Shown: positions 13,451 to 21,661 of the stretch, in pieces
Numbering within the stretch: position 1 is the first letter of the stretch
Layout: each line of letters opens with the position of its first letter
IMG/VR virus record: IMGVR_UViG_3300047554_000303
Span: 27,621-91,620 of that record
Direction: 5' to 3' (one strand)
Source: a virus
DNA length: 64,000 nt
The notes under the pieces: generated by a model
Told to the model about the DNA's origin: nothing
What the model saw: only the letters and a program-made list of their open reading frames with translations
The model's database searches: none
Position numbers and translations under genes: made by a program

Positions 13451-14018
13451 CTGGTGTGAGAATGAGGTAGAGATTACCTTTGAGAGTAAAGCAGAGTATG
13501 ACAAGTTCATTACACAAGCTGGGGTAGATGAAAGCACTAGCCCTTACCTTGAGTATGACAACGAGAAGAATGGCTATGGGTTCTTCGACAGGTTCTTGCC
13601 TACCCCACCTGAGATGCTAGAAGGTGAGGGCTGGTGGAGCTGGCGCATCAGTAACTGGGGCACCAAGTGGAACCCTAACTTCAACAAGTTTGAGACGGAT
13701 GATGATGCCCTAACGATAAGCATGGACATGTCTACGGCATGGGCACCACCCATTGAGTTCTTCACTACGTTCACTGAGCTCTTCTCTAGTGCAATCGTAA
13801 AGCTTGCGTACCTAGAAGAAGGCATGGGCTTCTGTGGTAAAGCAGAGTTCTATCAAGGGTCAGTTGAAGACAACTACCTCAACGAGATACCTACCTCCAT
13901 GTACGTAGCAGCAGGTGCCACACTCAATGCTGATGGAGAGATTGACTGGGATGAAGACCAGAACTATAACCTGTGGGAAGTTATCAACGACTCAGAACGA
14001 TTCGACGAGTTCGTGTAA
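13443..14018 (+). CDS. Ferredoxin-fold protein, YubB/Api92-like
   Basis: 191 residues. The start MPNWCENEVEITF followed by LPTPPEM and the WRISNWGTKWN segment is the signature of the DUF1281/YubB ferredoxin-like family carried by phages and plasmids. The central part (TAWAPPIEFF) also fits. The family has no proven biochemical activity. Last gene before a hairpin terminator. Confidence 0.75.
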   Translation: MPNWCENEVEITFESKAEYDKFITQAGVDESTSPYLEYDNEKNGYGFFDRFLPTPPEMLEGEGWWSWRISNWGTKWNPNFNKFETDDDALTISMDMSTAWAPPIEFFTTFTELFSSAIVKLAYLEEGMGFCGKAEFYQGSVEDNYLNEIPTSMYVAAGATLNADGEIDWDEDQNYNLWEVINDSERFDEFV

Positions 14019-14070
14019 CAGACACCAACAAGCGTGACATGAGAGTGGAGAGGCTCTCCTGATTACGAAA

Positions 14071-14104
14071 CAAAGCCTAGGTCAGTGTGTGTACCTAGGC
14101 TTTG
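14071..14104 (+). terminator. Perfect hairpin, likely terminator
   Basis: 12-bp perfect stem (14071-14082 caaagcctaggt with 14093-14104) and a 10-base loop, 52 bases after the previous stop. No good U-tract, so termination may be partial. Confidence 0.6.
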
Positions 14105-14146
14105 TCGTAGGGTAATGACCCTACCTGATGAGTAAAGGAAAGCAGT

Positions 14147-14482
14147 ATGGAAACAGTAACCATTACCCGTACGATTGATGCCGTTGAGTTCTGGTCAAGC
14201 ATCATGGGTAGCACAGAGTTCATGGGTGAACAATGGCTCAAGGTCAAGTACCACGGTGAGTCTGACTGGGATAAGCCAGGCAGCGTAACTATCACCGCTG
14301 ACAATGGTGAGGAAGAAATATCCAAGACACTAACCATTGAAGACCTAGTACAGGCATACGAAGCTGTAATAGCTAAGCCGTACTACCACTGTGGTGGCAC
14401 AGTTGACATCGACAACATGGATGAGTGTGCGAGTGACATCGTGCTACAGCAGGCGGTGTTCGGAGATGTTATCTATGGGTAA
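14147..14482 (+). CDS. Hypothetical protein
   Basis: 111 residues, ATG at 14147 with AAAGGAAAG upstream. Acidic mixed alpha/beta; C-terminal half has two Cys (HCGGTVDIDNMDECASDIVL). It resembles a common unnamed phage family, but I cannot name it. Overlaps the next gene by 8 bases. Confidence 0.6.
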   Translation: METVTITRTIDAVEFWSSIMGSTEFMGEQWLKVKYHGESDWDKPGSVTITADNGEEEISKTLTIEDLVQAYEAVIAKPYYHCGGTVDIDNMDECASDIVLQQAVFGDVIYG

Positions 14483-14666
14483 GCGATGGCTCAAGCTAGT
14501 GCCGAGTCGCTGGGCAGGGCGTGGCCAACACAAACAAAACAACGATGAACACGTAACGATTAGGGTAAGCACCTTGCACCTAATCATTCGTGAGACATAC
14601 AACATGGGCAGAGAGGATGAACGTAATGAGTCGCAAAGTAACAGTGACCTACACAGTCACGTATGA
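14475..14666 (+). CDS. Small basic hypothetical protein
   Basis: 63 residues from the ATG at 14475. Basic start (MGKRWLKLVPSRWAGRG), polar end. It overlaps the following gene by 41 bases, unusual in this operon, so it may be a weakly expressed or relict frame. It contains one copy of the CCAACACAAACAAA repeat. Confidence 0.45.
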   Translation: MGKRWLKLVPSRWAGRGQHKQNNDEHVTIRVSTLHLIIRETYNMGREDERNESQSNSDLHSHV

Positions 14667-14829
14667 CCTACGCAAAGGTGATGTAGGTAGAGATTACGTA
14701 GAGTGGCTAGACGGCTACAGAGACAATAAGGGACTTCGTAGTTGGTTTGTAATAGACCGTTTCGTTGGTCACGACAACCTACAACTGTTTGACCCTAAGG
14801 CTAAGCTCCGCATAACAGAGGAGAAGTAA
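14626..14829 (+). CDS. Small hypothetical protein
   Basis: 67 residues from the ATG at 14626 (GAGAGG 9 bases upstream; another ATG at 14617). Beta-like Thr/Val start (SRKVTVTYTVTYDLRKGD). Coupled to the next gene by TAATG. Confidence 0.55.
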   Translation: MSRKVTVTYTVTYDLRKGDVGRDYVEWLDGYRDNKGLRSWFVIDRFVGHDNLQLFDPKAKLRITEEK

Positions 14830-15086
14830 TGACACATGCACACACAGAGACACGAACAACCGAAAGCTCACGTGGCTGGTCACTGCACTGTACTGAGTGT
14901 AACGAGTACCTAGGCTTTGAAGATAAACCACCTGTGTACTCAGTGTTCGTAAATGGTTGGGAAGGTTCAATGAGGGTGTGGTATGCACCTGAGTTTGAGA
15001 CACCAGAAGAAGCACAGACTTGGCTAGACAACCAAGGCGAATGGGACGAAGGCCGTCCTTACGTTGAAGAGGTATACAACTACTAG
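14829..15086 (+). CDS. Hypothetical protein with CxxC
   Basis: 85 residues. One CxxC (LHCTECNEYLGF) near 21-24; rest mixed and acidic with many Trp/Tyr. A single Cys pair could bind zinc only as a dimer. Function unknown. Confidence 0.55.
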   Translation: MTHAHTETRTTESSRGWSLHCTECNEYLGFEDKPPVYSVFVNGWEGSMRVWYAPEFETPEEAQTWLDNQGEWDEGRPYVEEVYNY

Positions 15087-15098
15087 AAAGGAAACACC

Positions 15099-15248
15099 AT
15101 GTACCACGCAGATGATGACATGAATGACCTTTACGAGTTCATGCGAGAAGAAGCTACGGCTCGTGAAGAGGATGCCAATTACGAAAGTGACTCATCCGAT
15201 ACGGAAGAACTAGCAACCGCCAAAAGCATGCACCGAGAGGACTACTAA
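15099..15248 (+). CDS. Small acidic protein
   Basis: 49 residues, ATG at 15099 with AAAGGAAAC upstream; Asp/Glu-rich helix (DDDMNDLYEFMREEATAREE). One-base overlap with the next start. No family recognised. Confidence 0.55.
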   Translation: MYHADDDMNDLYEFMREEATAREEDANYESDSSDTEELATAKSMHREDY

Positions 15249-15424
15249 TGAACACCTATGAAGTAACCGTAGTAGAGAAGATTAAACACACTGTTGAGGT
15301 AGAAGCACTCAACGAAGACGAAGCCTTGACCAAAGGCTATGACATTGTCATGAACGGCCCTGAGGATGAGTATGACTCAGAGTCCCAAGGCAGTGCCGAA
15401 TCATACGTACTAAGAATCAACTAA
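15248..15424 (+). CDS. DpnD/PcfM-like small protein
   Basis: 58 residues. MNTYEVTVVEKIKHTVEVEA followed by an EDEA helix matches the strand-strand-helix pattern of the DpnD/PcfM-like family (YEV ... VEVEA ... EA). The family is small and of unknown function in plasmids and phages. Sits directly upstream of the AAA+/VWA pair. Confidence 0.55.
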   Translation: MNTYEVTVVEKIKHTVEVEALNEDEALTKGYDIVMNGPEDEYDSESQGSAESYVLRIN

Positions 15425-15445
15425 CACGAAAGAAAAGGAAACCAC

Positions 15446-16846
15446 ATGTACGCAACACTAATCCTTAGCCAGTCCCCGTACGGTGTACGCCAGACTGCTA
15501 TCATCCCTACCACCAACAACGGTGTACGTATCTTGCACAGATGCGGCTTCGGTCGTGGCCTAGCTGCAACTTGGAGCGAAGCTTACCCAGATGCAGAAGC
15601 ACTACAAGAGTATGTACTCAATGCACCTGTGTCACTAGCTATGACTCCAGCTCATGTACGTGACGCTGATGTCATGGCTCGTACTCCTAACAACGTACTG
15701 CAAGCACTAGGTAAGCGACTAGCCACAGCGTTCGTCCCTAGCAACTCCACTCTAGGTGAGCTATTAGACAATGTACTAGCCGCTTGTTCTACTAACCCTG
15801 CATCACTAGCCAAGTATGCACACAAGCAGTCAGTGACTGTGACTGTCCCTTCAGTAGCACCTGCACCACACCCTGTGACAGTGAGCGTCCACTACCCACA
15901 GACTAATGAGGTAGTACAAGAGCAGCTCACTCCGACTGCACCTGTAACCGAAGAGGTAATCAACATGGCTACACCTGCACCACAGCCAGCCACAGTTACT
16001 GTGACTAACCGCTCGCTCAACACCTTGAACATCCCAGACGTTGAGCCGTACTTTGAGCGTTCGTTCGAAGACATCTCTGAGTCACGTATCTATGACTCTG
16101 CACGTAAGAACCAGTGGAATGTACTACTGACTGGTGATGCTGGTACAGGCAAGACATCATCTGCCCGTAACTATGCAGCACAGCGCAAGCTCCCATTCGT
16201 AGTCATCGAATGTACTCAACAGATTGACAACAGCATTACTCAGGGTCGCTTCGTACCTGCTGAGGACGGCACGTCTATCAAGTGGGTGTACTCACAGCTA
16301 GCCACTGCTATCCAGCAGCCTTCGGTCATCTTGCTCAATGAGTTGACCCGTATGTCTCCCAAGTCATCCTCACTGTTCCTTCGCCTCATCTGGGAGCGTG
16401 AGCTATTGATTGAGCCATTCAACGAGGTTATCAAGGTACACCCAGAGTGCTTGTTCATTGCTGATGCCAACGTAGGTAACAACTACAGCGGTACCATGCG
16501 ACAGGACGGCGCACTGCTTGACCGCTTTGCTATCAAGCTTCCGTTCAGTTACGACGCTGAGCTTGAGGCCAAGTTCATCCCGTACCCTGCACTGCTAGGC
16601 TTTGCCACTGGTATCCGTACTGCGACCGAGCTAGGTCAGGAAGACTTCACTGTCCCACTGTCCACTCGTTTGCTACAGACCTTCGTAGCACAAGTCAAGG
16701 AGTTCAGTTGGAGCTTCGCTGTCCAACGTCTGCTGTCCAACTTCCCTACCGACACTGGTGAGCGTGACGCTATCAAGCTTCGTATCGATGCTGACGCACC
16801 ACGTATTGCTCGTGAGTTCGGTGTTGACTTAGCACCTACTGCCTAA
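15446..16846 (+). CDS. AAA+ ATPase, MoxR/CobS-like
   Basis: 466 residues, ATG at 15446 with AAAGGAAACC upstream. Residues 1-190 have no recognised domain and include a Pro/Thr/Val linker (about 125-190). The AAA+ domain starts near 195: Walker A GDAGTGKTS at 230-238, Walker B-like VILLNELTRM near 294-303, then a sensor-like FIADANVG and an arginine-rich segment GTMRQDGALLDRFAI, typical of the MoxR/CobS/NorQ clade. These ATPases usually work with a VWA-domain partner, which is encoded 26 bases downstream. CobS-like genes are known from several phages, where no cobalamin role is proven. Likely a remodelling or chaperone motor. Confidence 0.8.
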   Translation: MYATLILSQSPYGVRQTAIIPTTNNGVRILHRCGFGRGLAATWSEAYPDAEALQEYVLNAPVSLAMTPAHVRDADVMARTPNNVLQALGKRLATAFVPSNSTLGELLDNVLAACSTNPASLAKYAHKQSVTVTVPSVAPAPHPVTVSVHYPQTNEVVQEQLTPTAPVTEEVINMATPAPQPATVTVTNRSLNTLNIPDVEPYFERSFEDISESRIYDSARKNQWNVLLTGDAGTGKTSSARNYAAQRKLPFVVIECTQQIDNSITQGRFVPAEDGTSIKWVYSQLATAIQQPSVILLNELTRMSPKSSSLFLRLIWERELLIEPFNEVIKVHPECLFIADANVGNNYSGTMRQDGALLDRFAIKLPFSYDAELEAKFIPYPALLGFATGIRTATELGQEDFTVPLSTRLLQTFVAQVKEFSWSFAVQRLLSNFPTDTGERDAIKLRIDADAPRIAREFGVDLAPTA

Positions 16847-16872
16847 TCTAGAATAAACCTGAGGAGGTTATT

Positions 16873-18648
16873 GTGGCTATCACCGTATACAACAATCAAG
16901 TAGACAAAGAATCTGTGCAGCGCATCTACGCTGCCAAGTTGCAGCAGAGCTTTGGCAAGTTTGCTCGTGCAATTGCTTTGCGAGACATCTCTGTGTCTAT
17001 CGTCCCGCAACAGAGAGGGCTTCAGCCAGCACCTGCATGGAGCACAGACAACGGTCTGGTAGTTACTTACGACCAGAGCAAAGGGAGTGTGCTTGCTGCA
17101 AACAACCTGCTGCGACTCAAGGGCTTGGTCATTCATGAGCTATCTCACCTATTGTTTACGCCACGTAGTTTGACTGGTCTAGTCAAGTGGGTGCACGCAC
17201 AGAACTACGGCTCCTCGTTCAACATTCTTGAGGACAATCGTATTGAGAACATGATGGTAGCCAAGATGTCTGGTATTGCACCATGGCTAGTACACACTGT
17301 TGCAACAGAGTTACTGGCTGCCAGCAACCCAGACTTGCTTCCGCTTGTATGGGGTCGCAAGTATCTTGACTCCAACATCCGACTGCTTGCTCGTGATGAG
17401 TGGGCTAAGAAGTATGGTGCTGAGAATGCTGCTGAGGTGTGCAAGTATCTGGACAGATACGTACAGCTCAACCTTGGTGACACTAAGAACTACACAGAAG
17501 CACAGGAGATTATTGCTGCGTTCCACACACTGTGTCAGTTGGCTGCTCCCACCTCTTCCCTTCATGGTCAGTCTTCATCTGCTCCTGAGAGCAATGGTGA
17601 GAAGCCTGAGTCACGTAGTGAGCAAGGCAAGCTACTCAAGCAGGTCGACATGTCTGAGCCTGAAGAAGATGAGTCAACTGCTGTGCACACATCCTCTGAC
17701 TCGGAAGACACAGAGGACACTCCATCGTTGACTAAGCAACTACAGCGTGTTGCTGACGAGGCTTATACTGAGGTGTTAGAGGATGTAAAGAACACCATTG
17801 CTAACGTACGTAATGATGACGGTGTTGGCGAGGTACATGACCACGACAATGACAGGGGCAAAGGTAGGAGTGTGGTCAACATGCCGAGCTGGTCTTGGAG
17901 AAAGATTTACCCTTCTGCCGTTAGCATTCAAGCATCACGTAGGTTTGCTAATGAGCTTATCAATCTCAAGGCTGAGCATGACCCAGGTTGGTTGCGCAAG
18001 ACCAGCCAAGGCAAGGTCAATGTTCGACAGTTCATGCAGGGTGCTGACTTTGACGAGATGTTTGACCAGTGGTCTGAGGGCAACCAAGATGTCAGTGACA
18101 TTGAGTGTGTGGTTCTTGTAGACAGCTCTGGTTCAATGCACGACATGCTGACCCCTGCTTACGAAGCTATGTGGACAATCAAGCGTGCACTAGATAGCAT
18201 CAACGCTAGTACAACTGTTATACAGTTTGCTGACATGGGTGGTTGGCTATACAAAGCTGACGAGCGTGCACAGACATACATCAAGACTGCGCCTAGTGGT
18301 GTCGGCGGCTCTACCTACCCGTTCTCTAGTCTCAAAGCTGCCAAAGAAATCCTGACTAACTCTCCACGTGCAATCAAGCTGCTGCTTGTTGTTACTGACG
18401 GTGCATGGGGTAGCCCACAAGCATGCGACCAGTTGATTACTGGTATGCGTACATCGGGAGTACTGACAAGCCTCGTGTTCTTGACTGAACCTTCTGAGAA
18501 CATTCCTTACTACCTCCGCTCAGTTGATGGCGGCATAGCTGTTGACGGACACAAGTGTGAGTTCGTACAACACCTTACCAACCCACTAGAGATTGTTGAC
18601 GTAGCCAAAGCGATTACCAAGCGTGCACAACGTGCGCTTCTTGTATAG
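16873..18648 (+). CDS. Metallopeptidase-like plus VWA-domain protein (CobT/DUF2201-like)
   Basis: 591 residues, GTG at 16873 with GAGGAGG 5 bases upstream. The N-terminal half carries HELSH at 88-92 (HExxH zinc-protease motif), with FNILEDNRIENMM soon after providing a downstream Glu. Residues about 230-330 are acidic and disordered. The VWA domain begins near 410 with the MIDAS motif DSSGS at 417-421; a TDGAW segment lies near 510. The layout fits DUF2201 proteins (putative metallopeptidase plus VWA) and CobT-like chelatase subunits. With the upstream AAA+ ATPase it forms a MoxR-VWA type machine. Substrate unknown. Confidence 0.8.
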   Translation: MAITVYNNQVDKESVQRIYAAKLQQSFGKFARAIALRDISVSIVPQQRGLQPAPAWSTDNGLVVTYDQSKGSVLAANNLLRLKGLVIHELSHLLFTPRSLTGLVKWVHAQNYGSSFNILEDNRIENMMVAKMSGIAPWLVHTVATELLAASNPDLLPLVWGRKYLDSNIRLLARDEWAKKYGAENAAEVCKYLDRYVQLNLGDTKNYTEAQEIIAAFHTLCQLAAPTSSLHGQSSSAPESNGEKPESRSEQGKLLKQVDMSEPEEDESTAVHTSSDSEDTEDTPSLTKQLQRVADEAYTEVLEDVKNTIANVRNDDGVGEVHDHDNDRGKGRSVVNMPSWSWRKIYPSAVSIQASRRFANELINLKAEHDPGWLRKTSQGKVNVRQFMQGADFDEMFDQWSEGNQDVSDIECVVLVDSSGSMHDMLTPAYEAMWTIKRALDSINASTTVIQFADMGGWLYKADERAQTYIKTAPSGVGGSTYPFSSLKAAKEILTNSPRAIKLLLVVTDGAWGSPQACDQLITGMRTSGVLTSLVFLTEPSENIPYYLRSVDGGIAVDGHKCEFVQHLTNPLEIVDVAKAITKRAQRALLV

Positions 18649-18660
18649 AGAGGAATACAA

Positions 18661-18804
18661 ATGAATACAGAGCCAGAATACTATTGCATCTTCTGTGAAG
18701 ACTATGTAATGAACATCGACATGGCTATGAAGTGCTTACAATGTGGTGAGTACAAAGGGCTGGTCAAGGTCGGCCCAACACAAACAAATGGAGAGGATAA
18801 CTAA
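18661..18804 (+). CDS. Small zinc-ribbon-like protein
   Basis: 47 residues. Two CxxC pairs (CIFC and CLQC) about 16 residues apart form one zinc site. It ends TQTNGEDN, and this end carries a copy of the CCAACACAAACAAA repeat plus the GAGGATAACTAATG junction. Function unknown. Confidence 0.6.
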   Translation: MNTEPEYYCIFCEDYVMNIDMAMKCLQCGEYKGLVKVGPTQTNGEDN

Positions 18805-18998
18805 TGAACCGCTATGAAGTACACGTACACGTTGTCTACAAGATAGACGCCGCATCGCTAGAGGATGCCTACCGCAAGATTAACGAGGGTGCCGAGTTCC
18901 CTGTCTTGCCTTACGACGATAATACTTATTGTGACGCTGTTGTTATTACAGACATTAAACAGTTGAGTGAAGCAGAACTATCAGAGGAGACAGTGTGA
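18804..18998 (+). CDS. DpnD/PcfM-like small protein
   Basis: 64 residues starting MNRYEVHVHVVYKIDAASLE: same YEV-strand-then-helix pattern as the 58-residue protein at 15248, so the two may be paralogs flanking the AAA+/VWA pair. Overlaps the next gene by 4 bases. Confidence 0.5.
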   Translation: MNRYEVHVHVVYKIDAASLEDAYRKINEGAEFPVLPYDDNTYCDAVVITDIKQLSEAELSEETV

Positions 18999-19288
18999 GC
19001 CTGTATTACGGAGTCAATGGAGAACCAATCACCTTAGAACAATGGGGTGAGATTATGGAGGATGTTGAGCAGAAAGTAGTTAAGCAAGACAGAGTAAATG
19101 GATTACTGGTGTCTACAGTTTGGCTTGGCATGAACCACAACTTCGGAGAAGGAGAGCCTCTTATTTACGAGACCATGGTTTTCCCAGAAGGTAGTTGGGA
19201 AGAGATGTACATGGAAAGGTACACCACCCGTGAGCAAGCAATCGCTGGGCATGAGGTAGCGTTGGAATGGACAAAGGAGCAGAAGTGA
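18995..19288 (+). CDS. Conserved actinophage-type hypothetical protein
   Basis: 97 residues, GTG start in a GTGA overlap. The segment VSTVWLGMNHNFGEGEPLIY (about 36-55), then ETMVF and the AIAGHEVAL end, is shared by a widespread family of short phage proteins of unknown function. Its last codons carry the KEQK/GTGA junction. Confidence 0.65.
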   Translation: MSLYYGVNGEPITLEQWGEIMEDVEQKVVKQDRVNGLLVSTVWLGMNHNFGEGEPLIYETMVFPEGSWEEMYMERYTTREQAIAGHEVALEWTKEQK

Positions 19289-19395
19289 GTGAGGCAACTC
19301 AAATGTCAGACGGTCAAGACTGGACTGAACCAATCAAGTTGACCGCCGCTGAGTGGGAGCAGTTGAACGAAGCGTTAGAGGGAGAGCAGAAGTGA
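19285..19395 (+). CDS. Tiny hypothetical protein
   Basis: 36 residues, GTG in a GTGA overlap with AAGGAGCAGAA upstream; acidic, one helix (TAAEWEQLNEALEGEQK). The GEQK stop again overlaps the next GTG. Confidence 0.5.
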   Translation: MSEATQMSDGQDWTEPIKLTAAEWEQLNEALEGEQK

Positions 19396-19610
19396 GTGTA
19401 GAGAGCATTATCAACAACCCACCAAAGGTATTTACAGAGCCTTGCGAGGCTTGCGGAGTAAGTGAGTTTCAGCTAGGCGTCAGCCACGCAGAAGAACGCA
19501 TTATCAAGTTGCTAGAAAAAGAAGCAAAAGGCTTCAACTTCATTAGAAATTTTTATGCGGAAGCCATAACTAGCGAACTAATTGGCAAAATCAAAGGAGA
19601 GCAGAAGTGA
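19392..19610 (+). CDS. Hypothetical protein with ERIIKLLEK motif
   Basis: 72 residues from the GTG at 19392 (GTGA overlap, GGAGAGCAGAA upstream). A CEAC pair near 17-20 and a C-terminal half with ERIIKLLEK and IGKIKGEQK. It parallels the minus-strand protein at 5764-6069, including the final KGEQK. Function unknown. Confidence 0.6.
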   Translation: MSVESIINNPPKVFTEPCEACGVSEFQLGVSHAEERIIKLLEKEAKGFNFIRNFYAEAITSELIGKIKGEQK

Positions 19611-19792
19611 GAGAGACATGGATGGGGTCAGGGGTCAACAGTACAATAAAGCTGTTTCACGTTACCTGCCCAAATTGTGATACCGAATGGGCAGATGATT
19701 TTTATGTAGACGATTGGGGCAATGTAGAAGAAGAGATTAAATGCTACAAATGCAATGAGCCGTTTACGTTTACACATTACAAAGGAGAGTAA
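19607..19792 (+). CDS. Zinc-ribbon protein
   Basis: 61 residues, GTG start coupled to the previous stop. Two CxxC pairs (CPNC and CYKC) with strand-like spacing, ending FTHYKGE whose codons supply AAAGGAG for the next gene. Could be a DNA-binding or regulatory ribbon. Confidence 0.6.
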   Translation: MRETWMGSGVNSTIKLFHVTCPNCDTEWADDFYVDDWGNVEEEIKCYKCNEPFTFTHYKGE

Positions 19793-19794
19793 GA

Positions 19795-20109
19795 ATGGCA
19801 AGAACGAAAAAACCAGTTGACCGTCAAGCAGTCACTATCATCCAGGTGAAAGACCCTCTGTGTGCTCAGACTGACCCTGAGATGTTCTTCCCGTCCGACA
19901 GCAAGGGAGACGGGTACACCACCACCAAGTACGCAAAGGACATTTGCGCCCAGTGCGATTACACAGTGCAGTGCCTTATTACAGCAATAATGAATAAAGA
20001 AGAGTATGGCATTTGGGGAGGCTCTAGCCCAAGAGACCGCCGAGCTATCAAGACTAGAACTCAGGCAATAACCTTCGTGAAGAAGTTAAAAGACGAACGC
20101 AAGAAGTAG
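19795..20109 (+). CDS. whiB: WhiB-family iron-sulfur transcription regulator
   Basis: 104 residues. Four Cys in the WhiB arrangement: C23 (PLCAQTDPEMFFP), C51 and C54 (CAQC), C60, followed by GIWGG at 72-76 and a basic C-terminus for DNA binding. WhiB proteins bind a 4Fe-4S cluster and act with the host housekeeping sigma factor; phage copies can shut off host WhiB genes or block superinfection. Last gene of the plus-strand block, followed by a terminator. Confidence 0.9.
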   Translation: MARTKKPVDRQAVTIIQVKDPLCAQTDPEMFFPSDSKGDGYTTTKYAKDICAQCDYTVQCLITAIMNKEEYGIWGGSSPRDRRAIKTRTQAITFVKKLKDERKK

Positions 20110-20124
20110 CCCAACACAAACAAA

Positions 20125-20161
20125 ATGCGGGTCCATATGCTTCCATGCTATGGGCCCGCAT
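20125..20161. terminator. Bidirectional terminator between convergent operons
   Basis: 13-bp stem with one G-T pair (20125-20137 atgcgggtccata with 20149-20161) and an 11-base loop, between the rightward WhiB gene and the leftward gene ending at 20174. Short T/A tracts on both sides. Confidence 0.7.
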
Positions 20162-20173
20162 TGTTATCTGCTA

Positions 20174-21661
20174 TTAGTCTTCTATAGAAGTCTTTATAAT
20201 TCGGGTGGTTTGCTCCTCATTTAGAGGCTGTTCCATCTCCTTTAAGACGCTTGCTCGGTCACCGAAAATAGCGCTCAAAACACCTCCGCTAGTCTCTCTA
20301 CTAGCAGTGATTTGGACGAACTCTTTATTACTCTCCAAGTCCTTCATGTTTGCTATGAGCTTGAACAATCTGTCCACCTCTTGCGACACGTTCGGGTCAG
20401 CGTAGCCACCGTTCAATTCCTCTGCATACCGCATAAACATTACCCTCTGGCCTTGCATCTCTATTACAGATGTCAATAGGTCTTTGAGCTGTTCCTTAGT
20501 CTTTACCTCTACTGGCAAGTTAAATGCGCACATGTTATCTGGCTTAAATGCAGGGCAATTTGCGGCCACAAAACAGGTATTACACTGCCTTAACGACGCT
20601 TGTTGCGAACGCACTACGGGCACATCTCTGAGGGTATCGTCAGCGTCTACAATCGTCTTAGATTCGAACCCAAAAACAGGTAGATTAACCTTTTCGGAGG
20701 GGTCTCTAGGTTCTACTTTTTTCCGCACTTCCATGTCCCTGTTATTAGAAGGGGTAGTGTCGAAATCCATCAAACCCGTATATAGGGGTCCCTCGTTGTT
20801 ATCTGCTAACATCTCCTCTAATGAGGGCAGTCCACCTTTTATAACACGTAGGTCTGGCTTATTCTTATCCATTTTTGCCTCTAACTGTAGGTACGACCAG
20901 ACTGCAACTTTGGTCGCCTCTGTCGTATCGTCGTTTACGAACTTATCAAAATCTAACCCTGCTTGTGCTACTACGTTCTTATACCGTAGACGAGCTTGGT
21001 CTTTCATTTTCTTTGGGTATCGAACTAGCTTCGTGCCGTCCCATACAATCGTCTCTCCTCGTCGCATGGGCGATGTCCACGCCAGTGTGCTGGCAGTATC
21101 AAATGGAATCTGGCGTAGGTTATCTGGCTTGGCTGTGGCTAGGGCATGAAACTTTACGTCATTCTGCGCCTTGGCATTACGAACTAATCCTGACAACGAC
21201 GTTACCTTTTCTATGGCATCGCCAGGTATCGCTACGTTTGCGTACTCCTGCGCCCAGTCTCTCAATAACAACGTGTTATACGTTTGGTGCCATACAACCC
21301 ACATCTTTGGGTCATTCTGGAATGCGGCTCTGTTCTGGATTATCTTGGGCAGTCCCCAGACTTGGGAATCGAACTCTACCCAACCCTCTATTCTGTCGTA
21401 GTTTAGGGCTACGAACTCCTCGTAGTTTGCGGCATACTCCTCCAGCTCACGCTGTGATAATCCTGCTTTGTCTGCTTGGGTTGCTCCGCTGTCTACCCAC
21501 ACTTTCATGTGGGGCAAAAAATGCTCACCGATTAAATACGCCTTGGTCTTTGGTAAACCTCGTTTACACAATCCCCAGTAATTCAACATCACGTTGGTAA
21601 CACCACTGCGCTCCAACATGGTGCGGTTACTTGGAATCTCTACGCCACCGAAAATAATCAA
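20174..21661 (-). CDS. TGT/DpdA-like TIM-barrel protein with Cys-rich C-terminal domain
   Basis: 495 residues. N-terminal 1-240 shows features of the tRNA-guanine transglycosylase fold: VWVDSGA at 54-60 (where TGT enzymes have a DSGG/DSGA loop), EFDSQVWG near 96-103, then FHALATAKPDNLRQIPFDT followed by TSPMRRG, like the HxLG/phase-region of phage DpdA relatives. Such enzymes swap a guanine base for a 7-deazaguanine in tRNA or DNA. The C-terminal region has a Cys cluster near 353-375 (CNTC, then two more Cys) and a long helical tail. No preQ0-synthesis genes are visible here. Overlaps the HAD-like gene by 4 bases. The call is from pattern only. Confidence 0.42.
   Translation of the reverse strand: MIIFGGVEIPSNRTMLERSGVTNVMLNYWGLCKRGLPKTKAYLIGEHFLPHMKVWVDSGATQADKAGLSQRELEEYAANYEEFVALNYDRIEGWVEFDSQVWGLPKIIQNRAAFQNDPKMWVVWHQTYNTLLLRDWAQEYANVAIPGDAIEKVTSLSGLVRNAKAQNDVKFHALATAKPDNLRQIPFDTASTLAWTSPMRRGETIVWDGTKLVRYPKKMKDQARLRYKNVVAQAGLDFDKFVNDDTTEATKVAVWSYLQLEAKMDKNKPDLRVIKGGLPSLEEMLADNNEGPLYTGLMDFDTTPSNNRDMEVRKKVEPRDPSEKVNLPVFGFESKTIVDADDTLRDVPVVRSQQASLRQCNTCFVAANCPAFKPDNMCAFNLPVEVKTKEQLKDLLTSVIEMQGQRVMFMRYAEELNGGYADPNVSQEVDRLFKLIANMKDLESNKEFVQITASRETSGGVLSAIFGDRASVLKEMEQPLNEEQTTRIIKTSIED

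Noticed and set aside
17205-18146. Several frames on both strands inside the VWA-protein gene
   Set aside because: Shadows of a gene with clear HExxH and MIDAS motifs.
15446-18648. Functional cobaltochelatase (cobalamin synthesis)
   Set aside because: Only the CobS/CobT-like pair is seen, without a CobN subunit or other pathway genes, and the HExxH domain fits a protease-like architecture better.
20484-21600. Plus-strand frames of 221 and 241 residues
   Set aside because: Antisense to the 495-residue minus-strand protein; codon pattern and motifs support the minus strand.
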